Assembly (NCBI RefSeq): GCF_002007645.1
Contig: NZ_CP019791.1
Location: 3,464,593-3,528,592, forward strand
Origin: Anaerohalosphaera lusitana
GTDB lineage: Bacteria; Planctomycetota; Phycisphaerae; Sedimentisphaerales; Anaerohalosphaeraceae
Direction of reading: 5' to 3'
DNA: 64,000 bases
Part shown: in pieces, positions 35,907 through 44,779 of the stretch
Layout of the letters: every line of letters starts with the position of its first letter
Position numbering within the stretch: position 1 is the stretch's first letter
The notes under the pieces: model-generated
Databases searched by the model: none
The model's input: only the letters and a program-made list of their open reading frames with translations
What the model was told of the DNA's origin: nothing
Translations under genes and position numbers: made by a program

Positions 35907-37631
35907 ATGGCCAAGGCCGAGAACAACAAGCCGGAAGCAAAAAAAACAGCGAAGAAGAAAAAAACTCGCAAAAAAAAGCAATCTGCAGAGGATACACAGC
36001 AGGCGGAGGCCCAGGCGTCCGATCAGGCTGTAGAGGATAAGGCGCCCGAAGAGAAGAAAGCATCTTCGGTGAAAAAGAAGGCAAAGGAAAACAGGGGAGA
36101 CGAAATGAAGTCTGAGGAACCCACCACGCAAGAAACCACTGAAGAAAAGTCCGATGCACAAAACAAGCCCGAGGAGAGCAAGTCCGAAGAGAAAACCTCT
36201 GAGGAGTCGCAACCCAAGAAGGATAACGGCCAGGAAAAGGGTAAGGGCCGTAACGGGGGCTTTAAGAAGCGCGACAAAAAGCAGCCGCAAGGCAAGGGCA
36301 AACGCAAAAAGGGCAAGAAAGAGGACGAATCGGTCCACCAGAAATACGAGCGGATCAAAAAGGGTAATCTGCACCTGAAGGACCTCCAGAACCTTGCTGT
36401 GCCCGAGCTGCACAAGATGGCACAGGAGACGGGCCTGCAGGATTACCTCGGTCTGAATAAACAGCAGCTCATCTTCAAGCTGCTCAAGGAACGTATCCGC
36501 AAGAACGGCCTGATGTACGGTGAGGGCGTACTCGAGGTACTGCCCGACGGATTCGGCTTCTTGCGGAGCCCCGCATACAACTATCTGAGCAGTCCTGATG
36601 ACGTTTACGTTTCACCTTCGCAGATCAGGAGATTCGGCCTGCGGAGCGGTCATGTGATCGCCGGCCAGATCCGTCCGCCTAAGGAAAGCGAGAAGTACTT
36701 CGCCCTTCTGCGCGTCGAAGCGATCAATTTCCAGGACCCTGACAAGCTCAGCGCGAAGCCTGTTTTCCGCGATCTTACGCCGCTGCATGCCGAGAAACGG
36801 CTGCTGCTTGAAACCGATCAGAAAGAGCTCAGCACGCGGATAATCGACATTATCACGCCGATCGGACGCGGCCAGCGTGGACTTATCGTCGCACCGCCAA
36901 GAACTGGTAAAACGGTTCTGCTGCAGAAGATAGCAAACGCGGTCAGTACGAATAACGAAGAAATAAAGATGATCGTACTGCTGATCGACGAACGTCCCGA
37001 AGAAGTGACGGACATGGAACGCAAGACCAAGGAAGATGTCGAGGTTATCAGCTCGACGTTTGACGAGCCTGCTTCGCGTCACTGCCAGGTGGCTGAGATC
37101 GTCATCGAAAAGGCCAAGCGAATGGTCGAATACGGCGAGCACGTCGTGATACTGCTCGACTCAATCACACGTCTGGCGAGAGCTTACAATACAGAAATGC
37201 CGCACTCGGGCAAGATCCTGACCGGTGGTGTGGATGCGAACGCGATGCAGATGCCGAAGCGATTCTTCGGTGCCGCGAGAAATATCGAGAACGGCGGATC
37301 GCTGACTATCATTGCGACCGCGCTGGTAGATACGGGCTCGAAGATGGACGAGGTTATCTTCGAAGAGTTCAAGGCGACCGGCAACATGGAGCTGCATCTT
37401 GACAGGCGTCTTATGGATCGCAGGACCTTCCCATGTATCGACATCAGCAAGAGCGGCACGCGTCGCGAAGAGCTGCTGCTCGAGCCCAAGGAGATGGAGC
37501 TTGTTTACCGTCTGCGTAAGGTTCTCAGCGAGATGAACGTCGTAGAGGCGATCGAATTGCTGAAGAACAGGCTGTCGAAATGCAACACGAACGCGGAATT
37601 CCTCATGTCGCTGAACATGGGAAGCCTGTAA
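35907..37631 (+). CDS. rho: Transcription termination factor Rho with Lys/Glu-rich N-terminal extension
   Basis: Hexameric RNA-dependent ATPase that ends transcription at C-rich, unstructured RNA. The 574-residue chain is longer than the usual 420. Residues 1 to about 150 are low-complexity Lys/Glu/Gln/Ala sequence, beginning [19 protein letters not shown]. The helical NHB domain follows ([12 protein letters not shown]), then the cold-shock-type RNA-binding domain ([31 protein letters not shown]). The ATPase core has Walker A PPRTGKT, Walker [17 protein letters not shown] and the R-loop region [11 protein letters not shown]. The ATG with GAAGGAG is preferred over an in-frame ATG 30 bases upstream. 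Such extensions occur in Rho of several phyla and can contribute to RNA binding or phase separation. Confidence 0.95.
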   Translation: MAKAENNKPEAKKTAKKKKTRKKKQSAEDTQQAEAQASDQAVEDKAPEEKKASSVKKKAKENRGDEMKSEEPTTQETTEEKSDAQNKPEESKSEEKTSEESQPKKDNGQEKGKGRNGGFKKRDKKQPQGKGKRKKGKKEDESVHQKYERIKKGNLHLKDLQNLAVPELHKMAQETGLQDYLGLNKQQLIFKLLKERIRKNGLMYGEGVLEVLPDGFGFLRSPAYNYLSSPDDVYVSPSQIRRFGLRSGHVIAGQIRPPKESEKYFALLRVEAINFQDPDKLSAKPVFRDLTPLHAEKRLLLETDQKELSTRIIDIITPIGRGQRGLIVAPPRTGKTVLLQKIANAVSTNNEEIKMIVLLIDERPEEVTDMERKTKEDVEVISSTFDEPASRHCQVAEIVIEKAKRMVEYGEHVVILLDSITRLARAYNTEMPHSGKILTGGVDANAMQMPKRFFGAARNIENGGSLTIIATALVDTGSKMDEVIFEEFKATGNMELHLDRRLMDRRTFPCIDISKSGTRREELLLEPKEMELVYRLRKVLSEMNVVEAIELLKNRLSKCNTNAEFLMSLNMGSL

Positions 37632-37698
37632 CAGCATTATAAACGCTTCTAAACAGATGTAATTGCGGGCTTTACATCGGCCCGATATCTGATATTAT

Positions 37699-37737
37699 AA
37701 AGGTCCCGACGGTTTGACACTGTCGGGACCTTTTTTG
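37699..37737 (+). terminator. Terminator of rho
   Basis: AAGGTCCCGACGGT (37700-37713) pairs with ACTGTCGGGACCTT (37719-37732), one G-U pair, five-base loop, followed by TTTTTTGTT. It stands 68 bases after the stop codon. Confidence 0.9.
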
Positions 37738-37799
37738 TTGAGCCCCCTGCTGAGCTGGTGCGGCTGTAATTTTTTTGAACGTTTTGCAGGTAAGGAATA

Positions 37800-40733
37800 A
37801 TGGCAGAGCAGCTTTCCAAGACATACGAACCAAAAGCGGTAGAGGCCCTGGCGAGCGATATTTGGAGCAAGGGTAATTATTTTCACGCGGACCCGAACGC
37901 AGAATCTGCAAAGGGGAATTACTGCATCGTGATACCGCCTCCCAACGTGACGGCTGCGTTGCACCTTGGCCATGCGCTTAACAATACGCTGCAGGACGTG
38001 CTGATACGCTTTAGGCGAATGCAGGGTTATAACACACTTTGGATGCCGGGCACGGACCATGCGGGCATCGCTACGCAGACGGTTGTCGAGAAAAGGCTGC
38101 TCGCGGAGGAAGGTAAACGGCGGACCGAGTACGACCGTGAGGATTTCGTCGGCCGGGTGCAGGACTGGAAAGACGAGTATGAAGCTAGGATCCTCGGCCA
38201 GCTCAAGAGCATGGGCTGTTCGTGCGACTGGGACAGGACGCGGTTCACGATGGATGAGGTCTGCGCGAAGGCTGTGAGGGCGAATTTCTTCAAGCTGTTC
38301 AAGGACGGGCTGATCTACCGCGGCAAACGGCTGGTGAACTGGGACCCGGCAACGCAGACGGTGCTGGCGGATGACGAGGTCGAACACGAAACGGTTCAGG
38401 GCTTCTTCTGGTATATGCAGTATCCGCTGGTCAAGCCTGTCGAGGTGGACGGCGAGAAGATCGATCACGTTACGGTTGCGACGACGCGGCCGGAGACGAT
38501 GCTGGGCGATACCGCGATCGCGATGAATCCGAAGGACCCGCGTGCCGATGCGCTGGTCGGGCAGGAAGTCCGGCTGCCCATCGTGGGGCGGATCATCAAG
38601 ATCGTAGCGGACGATCATGTCGTGCTGCCCGATCCCGAGAGCGATGATGAAAAGGCGAAATTCTCGACGGGCTTTTTGAAGGTAACGCCCGCCCACGATC
38701 CGGATGACTGGCAGATAGGCCAGAGGCACGATCTGGAGATAATTAACGTCATGGCGCCGGACGGAACGATCAGCGACAAGTTCGGATTCGACGACGCCAA
38801 AGAAGGCGATGCCGAAGCGTTCCTGGGAATGGACCGGTTCGAGGCGCGAGAAGCGATCGTCGAATGGTTCAGGCAGGAAAAGCTGCTGGAGAATGTACGT
38901 GACTACGCACACGAAGTCGGTCACAGCTACCGCAGCCATGTGCCCATCGAGCCTTATCTGTCGGACCAGTGGTATGTCGCGGTCAAAAAGCCGGTGGATG
39001 CTCTTGCGGAAAAATTCGGCACGGGCGAGCTGCCCGGAACGGACGTGCCGCGTAATTCGCTGGCGGGTCTTGCCCTTGCCCCCCTGCTGGAAGGCGAGGT
39101 AAAGTTCACACCTGACAGGTACACTAAGACATATCAGAACTGGCTTGAGAATCTGCGTGACTGGCCGATCAGCAGACAGCTCTGGTGGGGACATCGGATA
39201 CCGATCTGGTCCTCGGATACGCCGCTGAATGAGGAAGTTGCCGGCGAACACGTCGAGATACAGGAAGCAGAGACGGAAACCGGCGAAAAAGTATACTATG
39301 CCTGTGTCGCACCGGGACAGAAGGACTTCGAGGAGCAGCTCGAAAAGCTAGGCTGGTCACGTGACGAGGATGTGCTGGATACATGGTTCTCGTCTGCGTT
39401 GTGGCCTTTCAGTACGCTGGGCTGGCCGGAGGATACCCCCGAGCTCAAGACGTTCTATCCGGGCAACGTGCTTTGCACCGCACGTGAGATCATCACTCTG
39501 TGGGTTTCGCGTATGGTCATGATGGGCCAGTACTGTGCGGGCGACATACCGTTCAGCGATGTCTACATACACGCTATGATCCAGGACGGCCAGGGACGCA
39601 AAATGTCCAAGAGCCTGGGCAACGGGATCGATCCGCTGGTCGCGATAGACAGCCACGGTGCTGACTCGATGCGGTTCACGCTGGCGAACATGACGACGGA
39701 TACGCAGGACGTCCGCATGCCGGTGGAGTCGATGAAGCTGCCGGATGGACGGACGGTGAACACTTCGCCGAAGTTCGACATCGGACGCAATTTCTGCAAC
39801 AAACTGTGGAACGCGTGTCGATTCGCGATGATAAACCTGGAAGACGTGGATGCAGAGGCATTCGAACCGGCAAAGATGCGCATCGAGGATAAGTGGATAC
39901 TGAGCCGGCTCGCCAGGACCGCGAAAGAGGTCACCGAGCAGATCGAGGAATTCAAGTACAGTGAGCCGTTGACCGCGGTTTACAAATTCTTCTGGAACGA
40001 CTTCTGCGACTGGTACCTGGAATGGATCAAGCCGCGAATGCGTGACGATGAGCAGAAGCCGATCGCGCAAAATGTGCTGGCGTTCGTACTTGATCAGACG
40101 CTGAGGCTGATGCATCCGTTCGTACCCTTCATTACCGAGGGCATGTTCCAGAAGCTCAACGAATACACAAAGATCCGCAAGCTCAAGGAGCTGGTCGAGG
40201 CTGTCGAATCCGACGCGTTGATCGTCGCTGCATGGCCCGAAGGGCTGGAGCAGTTCGTAGATGACGCAGTCGAAAGCGATATCGAAATGACGCAGGAGGT
40301 CATACGAGCTATCCGGGATATCCGAAACAAGTACGCCATCACGCCTAAGGAAACAGTGGATGCCAGCGCCTCGGCAGGCGGCGAGGCAAGGGGCATTCTC
40401 ACTCGCAACGCGAATCTGATATGCGAGCAGGCCGGCTTGAGCAGCTTTGAAGTGACCGCGGACGCGGAAAAACCGAATAATGCAGCAAGCAGTATAGCCG
40501 GCGAGGTGCAGGTTTATGTGCACGACGTGGTCGATCCGGAAGAAGAGCGCAAGCGTCTGATGAAGCAGAAGGAGCATATCGAAAAGGGACTAAAGGGCTC
40601 GGAAGCTAAGCTGAATAACGAAAATTTTGTAAATCGTGCCAAACCGGAAGTTGTGCAACAGGCCCGGGAACGTTATGCTGAGTTGAAAGAGCAGCTTGCG
40701 ACCATTGAAAAGCACCTTGAGGAACTGCAATAA
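37800..40733 (+). CDS. valS: Valine--tRNA ligase
   Basis: Class I synthetase charging tRNA-Val. The 977-residue chain shows the HLGH (HIGH) motif at residues 55-58 in ALHLGHALN, the editing (CP1) domain with the TTRPETMLGDTAIAMNP segment, and KMSKS at 601-605. The anticodon-binding domain (FWNDFCDWYLEW) and a C-terminal coiled coil (from about 905) complete the usual ValS order. Start has a weak AGG-containing site. It lies between the rho terminator and the bifunctional-nuclease-family gene, which starts 33 bases later and may be cotranscribed. Confidence 0.97.
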   Translation: MAEQLSKTYEPKAVEALASDIWSKGNYFHADPNAESAKGNYCIVIPPPNVTAALHLGHALNNTLQDVLIRFRRMQGYNTLWMPGTDHAGIATQTVVEKRLLAEEGKRRTEYDREDFVGRVQDWKDEYEARILGQLKSMGCSCDWDRTRFTMDEVCAKAVRANFFKLFKDGLIYRGKRLVNWDPATQTVLADDEVEHETVQGFFWYMQYPLVKPVEVDGEKIDHVTVATTRPETMLGDTAIAMNPKDPRADALVGQEVRLPIVGRIIKIVADDHVVLPDPESDDEKAKFSTGFLKVTPAHDPDDWQIGQRHDLEIINVMAPDGTISDKFGFDDAKEGDAEAFLGMDRFEAREAIVEWFRQEKLLENVRDYAHEVGHSYRSHVPIEPYLSDQWYVAVKKPVDALAEKFGTGELPGTDVPRNSLAGLALAPLLEGEVKFTPDRYTKTYQNWLENLRDWPISRQLWWGHRIPIWSSDTPLNEEVAGEHVEIQEAETETGEKVYYACVAPGQKDFEEQLEKLGWSRDEDVLDTWFSSALWPFSTLGWPEDTPELKTFYPGNVLCTAREIITLWVSRMVMMGQYCAGDIPFSDVYIHAMIQDGQGRKMSKSLGNGIDPLVAIDSHGADSMRFTLANMTTDTQDVRMPVESMKLPDGRTVNTSPKFDIGRNFCNKLWNACRFAMINLEDVDAEAFEPAKMRIEDKWILSRLARTAKEVTEQIEEFKYSEPLTAVYKFFWNDFCDWYLEWIKPRMRDDEQKPIAQNVLAFVLDQTLRLMHPFVPFITEGMFQKLNEYTKIRKLKELVEAVESDALIVAAWPEGLEQFVDDAVESDIEMTQEVIRAIRDIRNKYAITPKETVDASASAGGEARGILTRNANLICEQAGLSSFEVTADAEKPNNAASSIAGEVQVYVHDVVDPEEERKRLMKQKEHIEKGLKGSEAKLNNENFVNRAKPEVVQQARERYAELKEQLATIEKHLEELQ

Positions 40734-40766
40734 TCAAAAATCGAGTTGCAGCAGTAAGGGCGTAAT

Positions 40767-41162
40767 ATGGAAGTGCCGGTTGAATTGAGCCGTATCGTAA
40801 TCAACGAGACGGTGGACCAGCAGATAATCGTGCTCAGCGAAATAGGCGGGGATCGGGGCTTCCCTATCGTAATCGGCATCAGCGAGATACTCGCGATCGA
40901 CCGCAGGCTGAAGGGGATCGATCTTCCCAGGCCCATGACGCACGATCTGCTCGCAAACATAATCGAGCAAATGGGTGCAAAGGTTGACCGCGTAGTGATC
41001 AATGATCTGCGAAATCACACCTTCTATGCGGTACTGCATGTTGTGCTCGACGGACGCGAGATCGAGATCGACAGCCGGCCTTCAGACGCTCTCGCACTGG
41101 GGGTTGGGCTCAACGCTCCGGTTTTTGTTGAGGATCAGGTGTTTGAGAAGATGCAGATGTAA
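40767..41162 (+). CDS. Bifunctional nuclease family protein (DUF151)
   Basis: 131-residue protein matching the DUF151/BFN family, some members of which show DNase and RNase activity in vitro; the physiological role is unclear. Recognisable blocks are the ILSEIGGDRGFPIVIG-type strand, RPMTHDLLANII and the family signature SRPSDALALGV. The final residues, from VFVEDQVF, complete the domain, so the protein is full length. It begins 33 bases after valS on the same strand. Its 3' end overlaps the convergent lspA gene by 53 bases, so transcripts of the two genes are antisense there. Confidence 0.88.
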   Translation: MEVPVELSRIVINETVDQQIIVLSEIGGDRGFPIVIGISEILAIDRRLKGIDLPRPMTHDLLANIIEQMGAKVDRVVINDLRNHTFYAVLHVVLDGREIEIDSRPSDALALGVGLNAPVFVEDQVFEKMQM

Positions 41163-41691
41163 AGTTTGAAATGATCAGCAGGCCTACCGCGATGCATAGC
41201 ATACTGTCGGCAACGTTGAACGCGGGCCAGTGATAGACTTCTTTCCAGTGAATGTCTATAAAGTCACGCACATAGCCGTCATTGAAGAGCCTGTCGTAGA
41301 GGTTGCCGATTATCCCTGCCGTAAAAAGTGCCAGCCCGAGCTGCATCAAACGGCTCTTGATCCGGCCGAACAGGAAGTAAACGATTACCGCGACCAGCGC
41401 TACAAAGGATATTGTCAGAAGCATCCCCCGCCTGCCCGAAGCCATGGAAAATGCTGCACCGGGATTGACACGCCTTACCAGTGTAAAGATGCCGTCTATG
41501 ACTGCGTATTCGTGATCGGGCCTTTTCGCAAGCCATTCGAAAACCGCAGTCTTGGTCCAAAGATCCGCTGCAACCCCTGCGATTACAACAGGCCAGAAGA
41601 TAAGGTGTGACTTTACATCAGGCAGACGGTCGGCAAGGTTGAATTTGCCTGCCTGGGTATTCGATCCTTTTTGCTTGGCGTTGTCAGTCAT
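41110..41691 (-). CDS. lspA: Lipoprotein signal peptidase (signal peptidase II)
   Basis: Inner-membrane aspartic protease that removes signal peptides from prolipoproteins, including the several lipoproteins of this window. The 193-residue chain has four hydrophobic segments and the catalytic aspartates Asp143 (GYVRDFID) and Asp162 (FNVADSML), separated by 19 residues as in characterised LspA. NPGAAFSMASG and GNLYDRLF are further family blocks. The N-terminus is about 25 residues longer than usual. The C-terminal 17 codons overlap the convergent bifunctional-nuclease-family gene. It follows the TPR lipoprotein gene by nine bases, in one operon read from the strong promoter near 42790. Confidence 0.94.
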   Translation of the reverse strand: MTDNAKQKGSNTQAGKFNLADRLPDVKSHLIFWPVVIAGVAADLWTKTAVFEWLAKRPDHEYAVIDGIFTLVRRVNPGAAFSMASGRRGMLLTISFVALVAVIVYFLFGRIKSRLMQLGLALFTAGIIGNLYDRLFNDGYVRDFIDIHWKEVYHWPAFNVADSMLCIAVGLLIISNFTSASSQTPDPQQKPER

Positions 41692-41700
41692 ATCCTGGCG

Positions 41701-42711
41701 TTAGTTTTCCATGTTGCTGCTGTATTTATCGAGCATTCTCTGGAGCTGGGGCTGATCGGGCTTGATCTGCAGCGAGGTTCTCCAGTGATCAAGACCCTCT
41801 TGTTTCAGCTCAGCGTCCTTTTTCTTAACGCCCTGAAGCACGTAAACGACACCCAGACCCTTGTGAGCCATCCAGTCGTTCTGATCGAGATCGACCGCCA
41901 TGGTGTAATTCTGCAGCGATCGCTGTATGTTCCCCTGCTTGAGATTTATAAAGCCCAGGTACTGATGGGCGGTTGCATTCTGCGGGTCGATGTCGATGGC
42001 CGACTCAAGAAGCTCTTTTGCTGCGTCATACCTGGTGTCCTGCAAGTAAGCAGCAGCAAGAGAGATCATGACCTTGGGATTGTCGCTGTCCAGTTCCAGT
42101 GCCCTGCGGTAAGATTCGATCGCATCGGCTCGCTGATCCTGTGCCTTGAGGATGTCGCCCGCAAGCACAGCAGCGCCGGGAGCGTTTGGGTCGATCCCCG
42201 CGGCCTGATTGGTGTACTTCATCGCCTGGGCATAATCGTCCAGATGATAATAGCTTTTAGCGGCCCCGATATGGGCTCCGTAATGCTTTGGTTCCAGCTT
42301 GGTAGCACGCACATAGGCCCGAACCGCACGCGACCACTGCTCGAGAACCGCGGTCACCTTGCCCAGGTTGAAGAAGTCCTTGAACGACCAGGGATCGATC
42401 TCGGTCGCCCTTTCGTAGGCGTCCGCGCTCTTGCCGAACTGCTTGGCGGCCTGGTGAAGGTCCCCCTTGAGCGAATACGCCATCGCAAAATCGGGCGAAA
42501 GCTCCAGGGCCTCGTTGACCCGCTGAAGCGCCCTTTCCCGCTCGTTGAGGTCCTTGAGCATTGCAGCATCAACATAAAGCTCTATAGCATCAGGACTTAC
42601 GCCGCCTATATCGCTCGGTTTAGCCTCCTGCGGAGCACAGCCTATCATCGCTGCGGCGGTCAGGAGGACGAAAAATGTAAATACTCTTGAAGCCATACTA
42701 GAAACTGTCAT
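41701..42711 (-). CDS. TPR-repeat lipoprotein
   Basis: 336-residue exported protein: signal peptide ending in lipobox AMIGC, then seven or eight tandem tetratricopeptide repeats (for example residues around APGAAVLAGDILKAQDQ and NATAHQYLGFINLKQGN). TPR lipoproteins usually scaffold complexes in the cell envelope; the partner is unknown. The ATG at 42711 has GAGAGGG about nine bases upstream; a longer frame from 42729 and a shorter one (MASRVF, 15 bases in) are possible. It is the first gene of the operon with lspA. A gene whose product needs LspA thus sits beside lspA, though this is common enough to be incidental. Confidence 0.87.
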   Translation of the reverse strand: MTVSSMASRVFTFFVLLTAAAMIGCAPQEAKPSDIGGVSPDAIELYVDAAMLKDLNERERALQRVNEALELSPDFAMAYSLKGDLHQAAKQFGKSADAYERATEIDPWSFKDFFNLGKVTAVLEQWSRAVRAYVRATKLEPKHYGAHIGAAKSYYHLDDYAQAMKYTNQAAGIDPNAPGAAVLAGDILKAQDQRADAIESYRRALELDSDNPKVMISLAAAYLQDTRYDAAKELLESAIDIDPQNATAHQYLGFINLKQGNIQRSLQNYTMAVDLDQNDWMAHKGLGVVYVLQGVKKKDAELKQEGLDHWRTSLQIKPDQPQLQRMLDKYSSNMEN

Positions 42712-42751
42712 CTCAAAACACCCTCTCAAACGAGATCGAATGACTCAAAAT

Positions 42752-42763
42752 TTTGTCGACAAA
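42752..42763. promoter_or_regulatory. Palindrome at the start of the lspA operon (operator candidate)
   Basis: TTTGTCGACAAA, perfect 12-base palindrome, located at about +6 to +17 of the predicted minus-strand transcript. The lack of a loop favours a DNA-binding site over an RNA hairpin. Confidence 0.35.
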
Positions 42764-42775
42764 TTCAATCGCTTG

Positions 42776-42803
42776 ATTATAGCGTAAAGAGGTAAAATGT
42801 CAA
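42776..42803 (-). promoter_or_regulatory. Sigma-70-type promoter, consensus hexamers, for TPR lipoprotein-lspA operon
   Basis: On the minus strand: TTGACA (plus 42798-42803), 16-base spacer, TATAAT (plus 42776-42781). Both hexamers are exact consensus. RNA would begin near 42769, 58 bases before the ATG. Confidence 0.75.
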
Positions 42804-42891
42804 AGTTTTTACGTGCCGAATCGCAGGCTTTTAAGGCGAAAAACGCCCGCCGACCGGCTATCAAGACAACTCGATGAGCTTTCTTATTACC

Positions 42892-42920
42892 TTGCAAAGC
42901 GGTTTTGCTGCGGTTACAAT
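42892..42920 (+). promoter_or_regulatory. Promoter candidate for gpmI
   Basis: TTGCAA (42892-42897), 17-base spacer, TACAAT (42915-42920), about 97 bases before the ATG of gpmI. Confidence 0.55.
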
Positions 42921-43017
42921 TGAAAGACTTTGAACCCGGCAGCGGTTTCGGTACGTTTCCGGGTCTGTTTGTAGACGAATTTTACTCCTGGCAACCAGAA
43001 TTTGAGGACCGAGAACA

Positions 43018-44592
43018 ATGACCGACAAGAAAGTGAATCTGGAACACAAACCTTACGTGGTAATCATACGCGACGGCTGGGGATATAACCCCAACCCGGA
43101 CGAAGATAAATTCAACGCCATCAAACAGGCCAATACGCCGGTTGACGATATGCTTATGAAGGAATATCCGCACTGCGTGATACACACAAGCGGCGAGGAC
43201 GTGGGCCTGCCCGACGGCACGATGGGCAACAGCGAAGTGGGCCATCAGAACATCGGCGCCGGCCGGGTCGTTTATCAGGATTCCGTCAGGATCACACTGA
43301 GCATCAAAGAAAAAACATTTTTCGAAAATGAAACGCTGGTCGAGGCAGTCGAATCAGCCAAAGAAAACGGCGGAAAGCTGCACCTTATGGGGCTTTGCAG
43401 CGATATCGGCGTACATTCGCTGCTGGGTCACCTCTACGCCCTGCTGGAACTGGCGAAAAAACGCGGGCTCGAAGAGGTCTATCTGCATGCGTTCATGGAC
43501 GGCCGGGACTCTCCACCCACCAGCGGCAAGGAATACATGGCGGATATCCAGAAGAAGATGGACGAGATCGGCGTGGGCAAGGTCGCATCGATGATGGGAC
43601 GCTTCTACGGGATGGACCGCGACAAGAGATGGGAACGCGTTCAGAAGGCGTATGACTGCCTGACGCTCGGCAAGGGCAATACCGCAAAGACCGCCCAGGA
43701 AGCGATCGAGGCAAGCTACGCGGCCGACAAGACAGATGAATTCGTCCTTCCCACGATCATCACAGGCGAAGACGACAAGCCGACCGCCCTGGTCGAAGAC
43801 GGCGACAGCGTGGTATTCTTTAACTTCCGCGGCGACCGGCCAAGAGAGCTCACGCGGGCCTTCGTCGAGGGTGACAGCTTCGACGGCTTCGAACGCGAAA
43901 AACAGCCGAAGGTATTCTACGTCTGCATGACCGAATACGACTCGAGCATTCCCGCAGAAGTGGCGTTCAAACCCGAGCGTAAAATGCCCAACATCGCGGG
44001 CGAGTACTTCAGCAAGCTCGGCCTGACGCAGTTCAGATGCGCCGAAACGGAAAAATACGCACACGTAACGTTCTTCTTCAACGGCGGACGTGAAGAGCCC
44101 TTCGAGGGTGAGGACAGGCAGATCATCCCTTCGCCCAAGGTCGAGACATACGATCAGCAGCCGGAAATGAGCGCGTACCAGGTGACCGACGAGATACTCG
44201 CAAGGCTCGATTCCGGCAAGTACGACGTGGTCATCATGAACTATGCGAATCCTGACATGGTCGGGCATACCGGCGTGCAGGAAGCGGCGGTAAAGGCAGC
44301 CGAAGTGATCGACGAATGCGTAGGCAAGCTGCTCGATAAGATAAAGGAGCTCGGCGGAAGCGCGATCATCATGGCCGACCACGGCAACTTCGAATGCATG
44401 TACGACACGAAGAATAACATGGAGCACACGGCCCATACTGTCGGCGACGTGCCCTGCATCGTTTTCGACGACCGGTTCAAGGGGCGTGACATGCGTAAAG
44501 GCGGCCGTCTGGCTGACGTGATGCCGACGCTGATCGACATGATGGGCCTGGACAAGCCTGAAGAAATGACGGGCGAAAGTCTGCTAGCTTAA
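43018..44592 (+). CDS. gpmI: 2,3-bisphosphoglycerate-independent phosphoglycerate mutase
   Basis: Glycolytic and gluconeogenic enzyme interconverting 3- and 2-phosphoglycerate through a phosphoserine intermediate, with two Mn ions. The 524-residue chain opens with IIRDGWGYNP, the first metal site. The catalytic Ser72 is in GNSEVGHQNIGAG. DGRDSPPTSG, GRFYGMDRDKRWERV, NYANPDMVGHTG and MADHGNFE are the remaining active-site blocks in the usual order. Length is normal. The ATG follows a GAGGACCGAGAAC stretch with GAGG about 12 bases upstream. It carries its own promoter candidate. It is followed by the inverted-repeat element at 44599-44763 rather than by a standard terminator. Confidence 0.96.
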   Translation: MTDKKVNLEHKPYVVIIRDGWGYNPNPDEDKFNAIKQANTPVDDMLMKEYPHCVIHTSGEDVGLPDGTMGNSEVGHQNIGAGRVVYQDSVRITLSIKEKTFFENETLVEAVESAKENGGKLHLMGLCSDIGVHSLLGHLYALLELAKKRGLEEVYLHAFMDGRDSPPTSGKEYMADIQKKMDEIGVGKVASMMGRFYGMDRDKRWERVQKAYDCLTLGKGNTAKTAQEAIEASYAADKTDEFVLPTIITGEDDKPTALVEDGDSVVFFNFRGDRPRELTRAFVEGDSFDGFEREKQPKVFYVCMTEYDSSIPAEVAFKPERKMPNIAGEYFSKLGLTQFRCAETEKYAHVTFFFNGGREEPFEGEDRQIIPSPKVETYDQQPEMSAYQVTDEILARLDSGKYDVVIMNYANPDMVGHTGVQEAAVKAAEVIDECVGKLLDKIKELGGSAIIMADHGNFECMYDTKNNMEHTAHTVGDVPCIVFDDRFKGRDMRKGGRLADVMPTLIDMMGLDKPEEMTGESLLA

Positions 44593-44598
44593 ATTTTG

Positions 44599-44763
44599 TA
44601 GAAGCTGTTTCGAAACTGCTTTTGGCTTCTCGGCGAGCAACTTTTTCGTCTCGGCAAGGCGAGCGAAATTGGTAATAGCCGAAACTATTGCCGATTTTGC
44701 TCAACGAAGCCGAACGGAAAAAGGGCCGCCGAAAGACAAATCTGAGTATTGAAACCGCTTCCA
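44599..44763. repeat. Nested inverted-repeat element, MITE-like or large hairpin
   Basis: Outer ends TAGAAGCTGTTTC (44599-44611) and GAAACCGCTTCCA (44751-44763) are inverted copies matching at 11 of 13 positions. Inside, arms 44642-44678 and 44685-44722 pair over about 35 bases with few mismatches around loop CCGAAA; intermediate CGGCG/CGCCG (44631-44635/44727-44731) also pair. The first 18 bases recur exactly at 19752-19769. It could be a non-autonomous mobile element, a REP-like repeat, or a hairpin that separates gpmI from mutL transcription. Confidence 0.7.
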
Positions 44764-44779
44764 GCCAGCGGAGATAGTA

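Larger units (their letters stand above)
42712..43017. other. Divergent control region between the lspA operon and gpmI
   Basis: 306 bases without a gene. It holds a minus-strand promoter with consensus hexamers (42776-42803), a palindrome at its start point (TTTGTCGACAAA, 42752-42763) and a plus-strand promoter (42892-42920). The remaining sequence shows nothing recognisable. Confidence 0.5.

Noticed and set aside
37671-37698. Promoter TTTACA-16-TATTAT ahead of valS
   Set aside because: The start would fall inside the stem of the rho terminator; considered chance.
42700-43000. dif-like recombination site at the skew switch
   Set aside because: No sequence with two 11-base arms resembling XerC/XerD sites was recognisable by eye.
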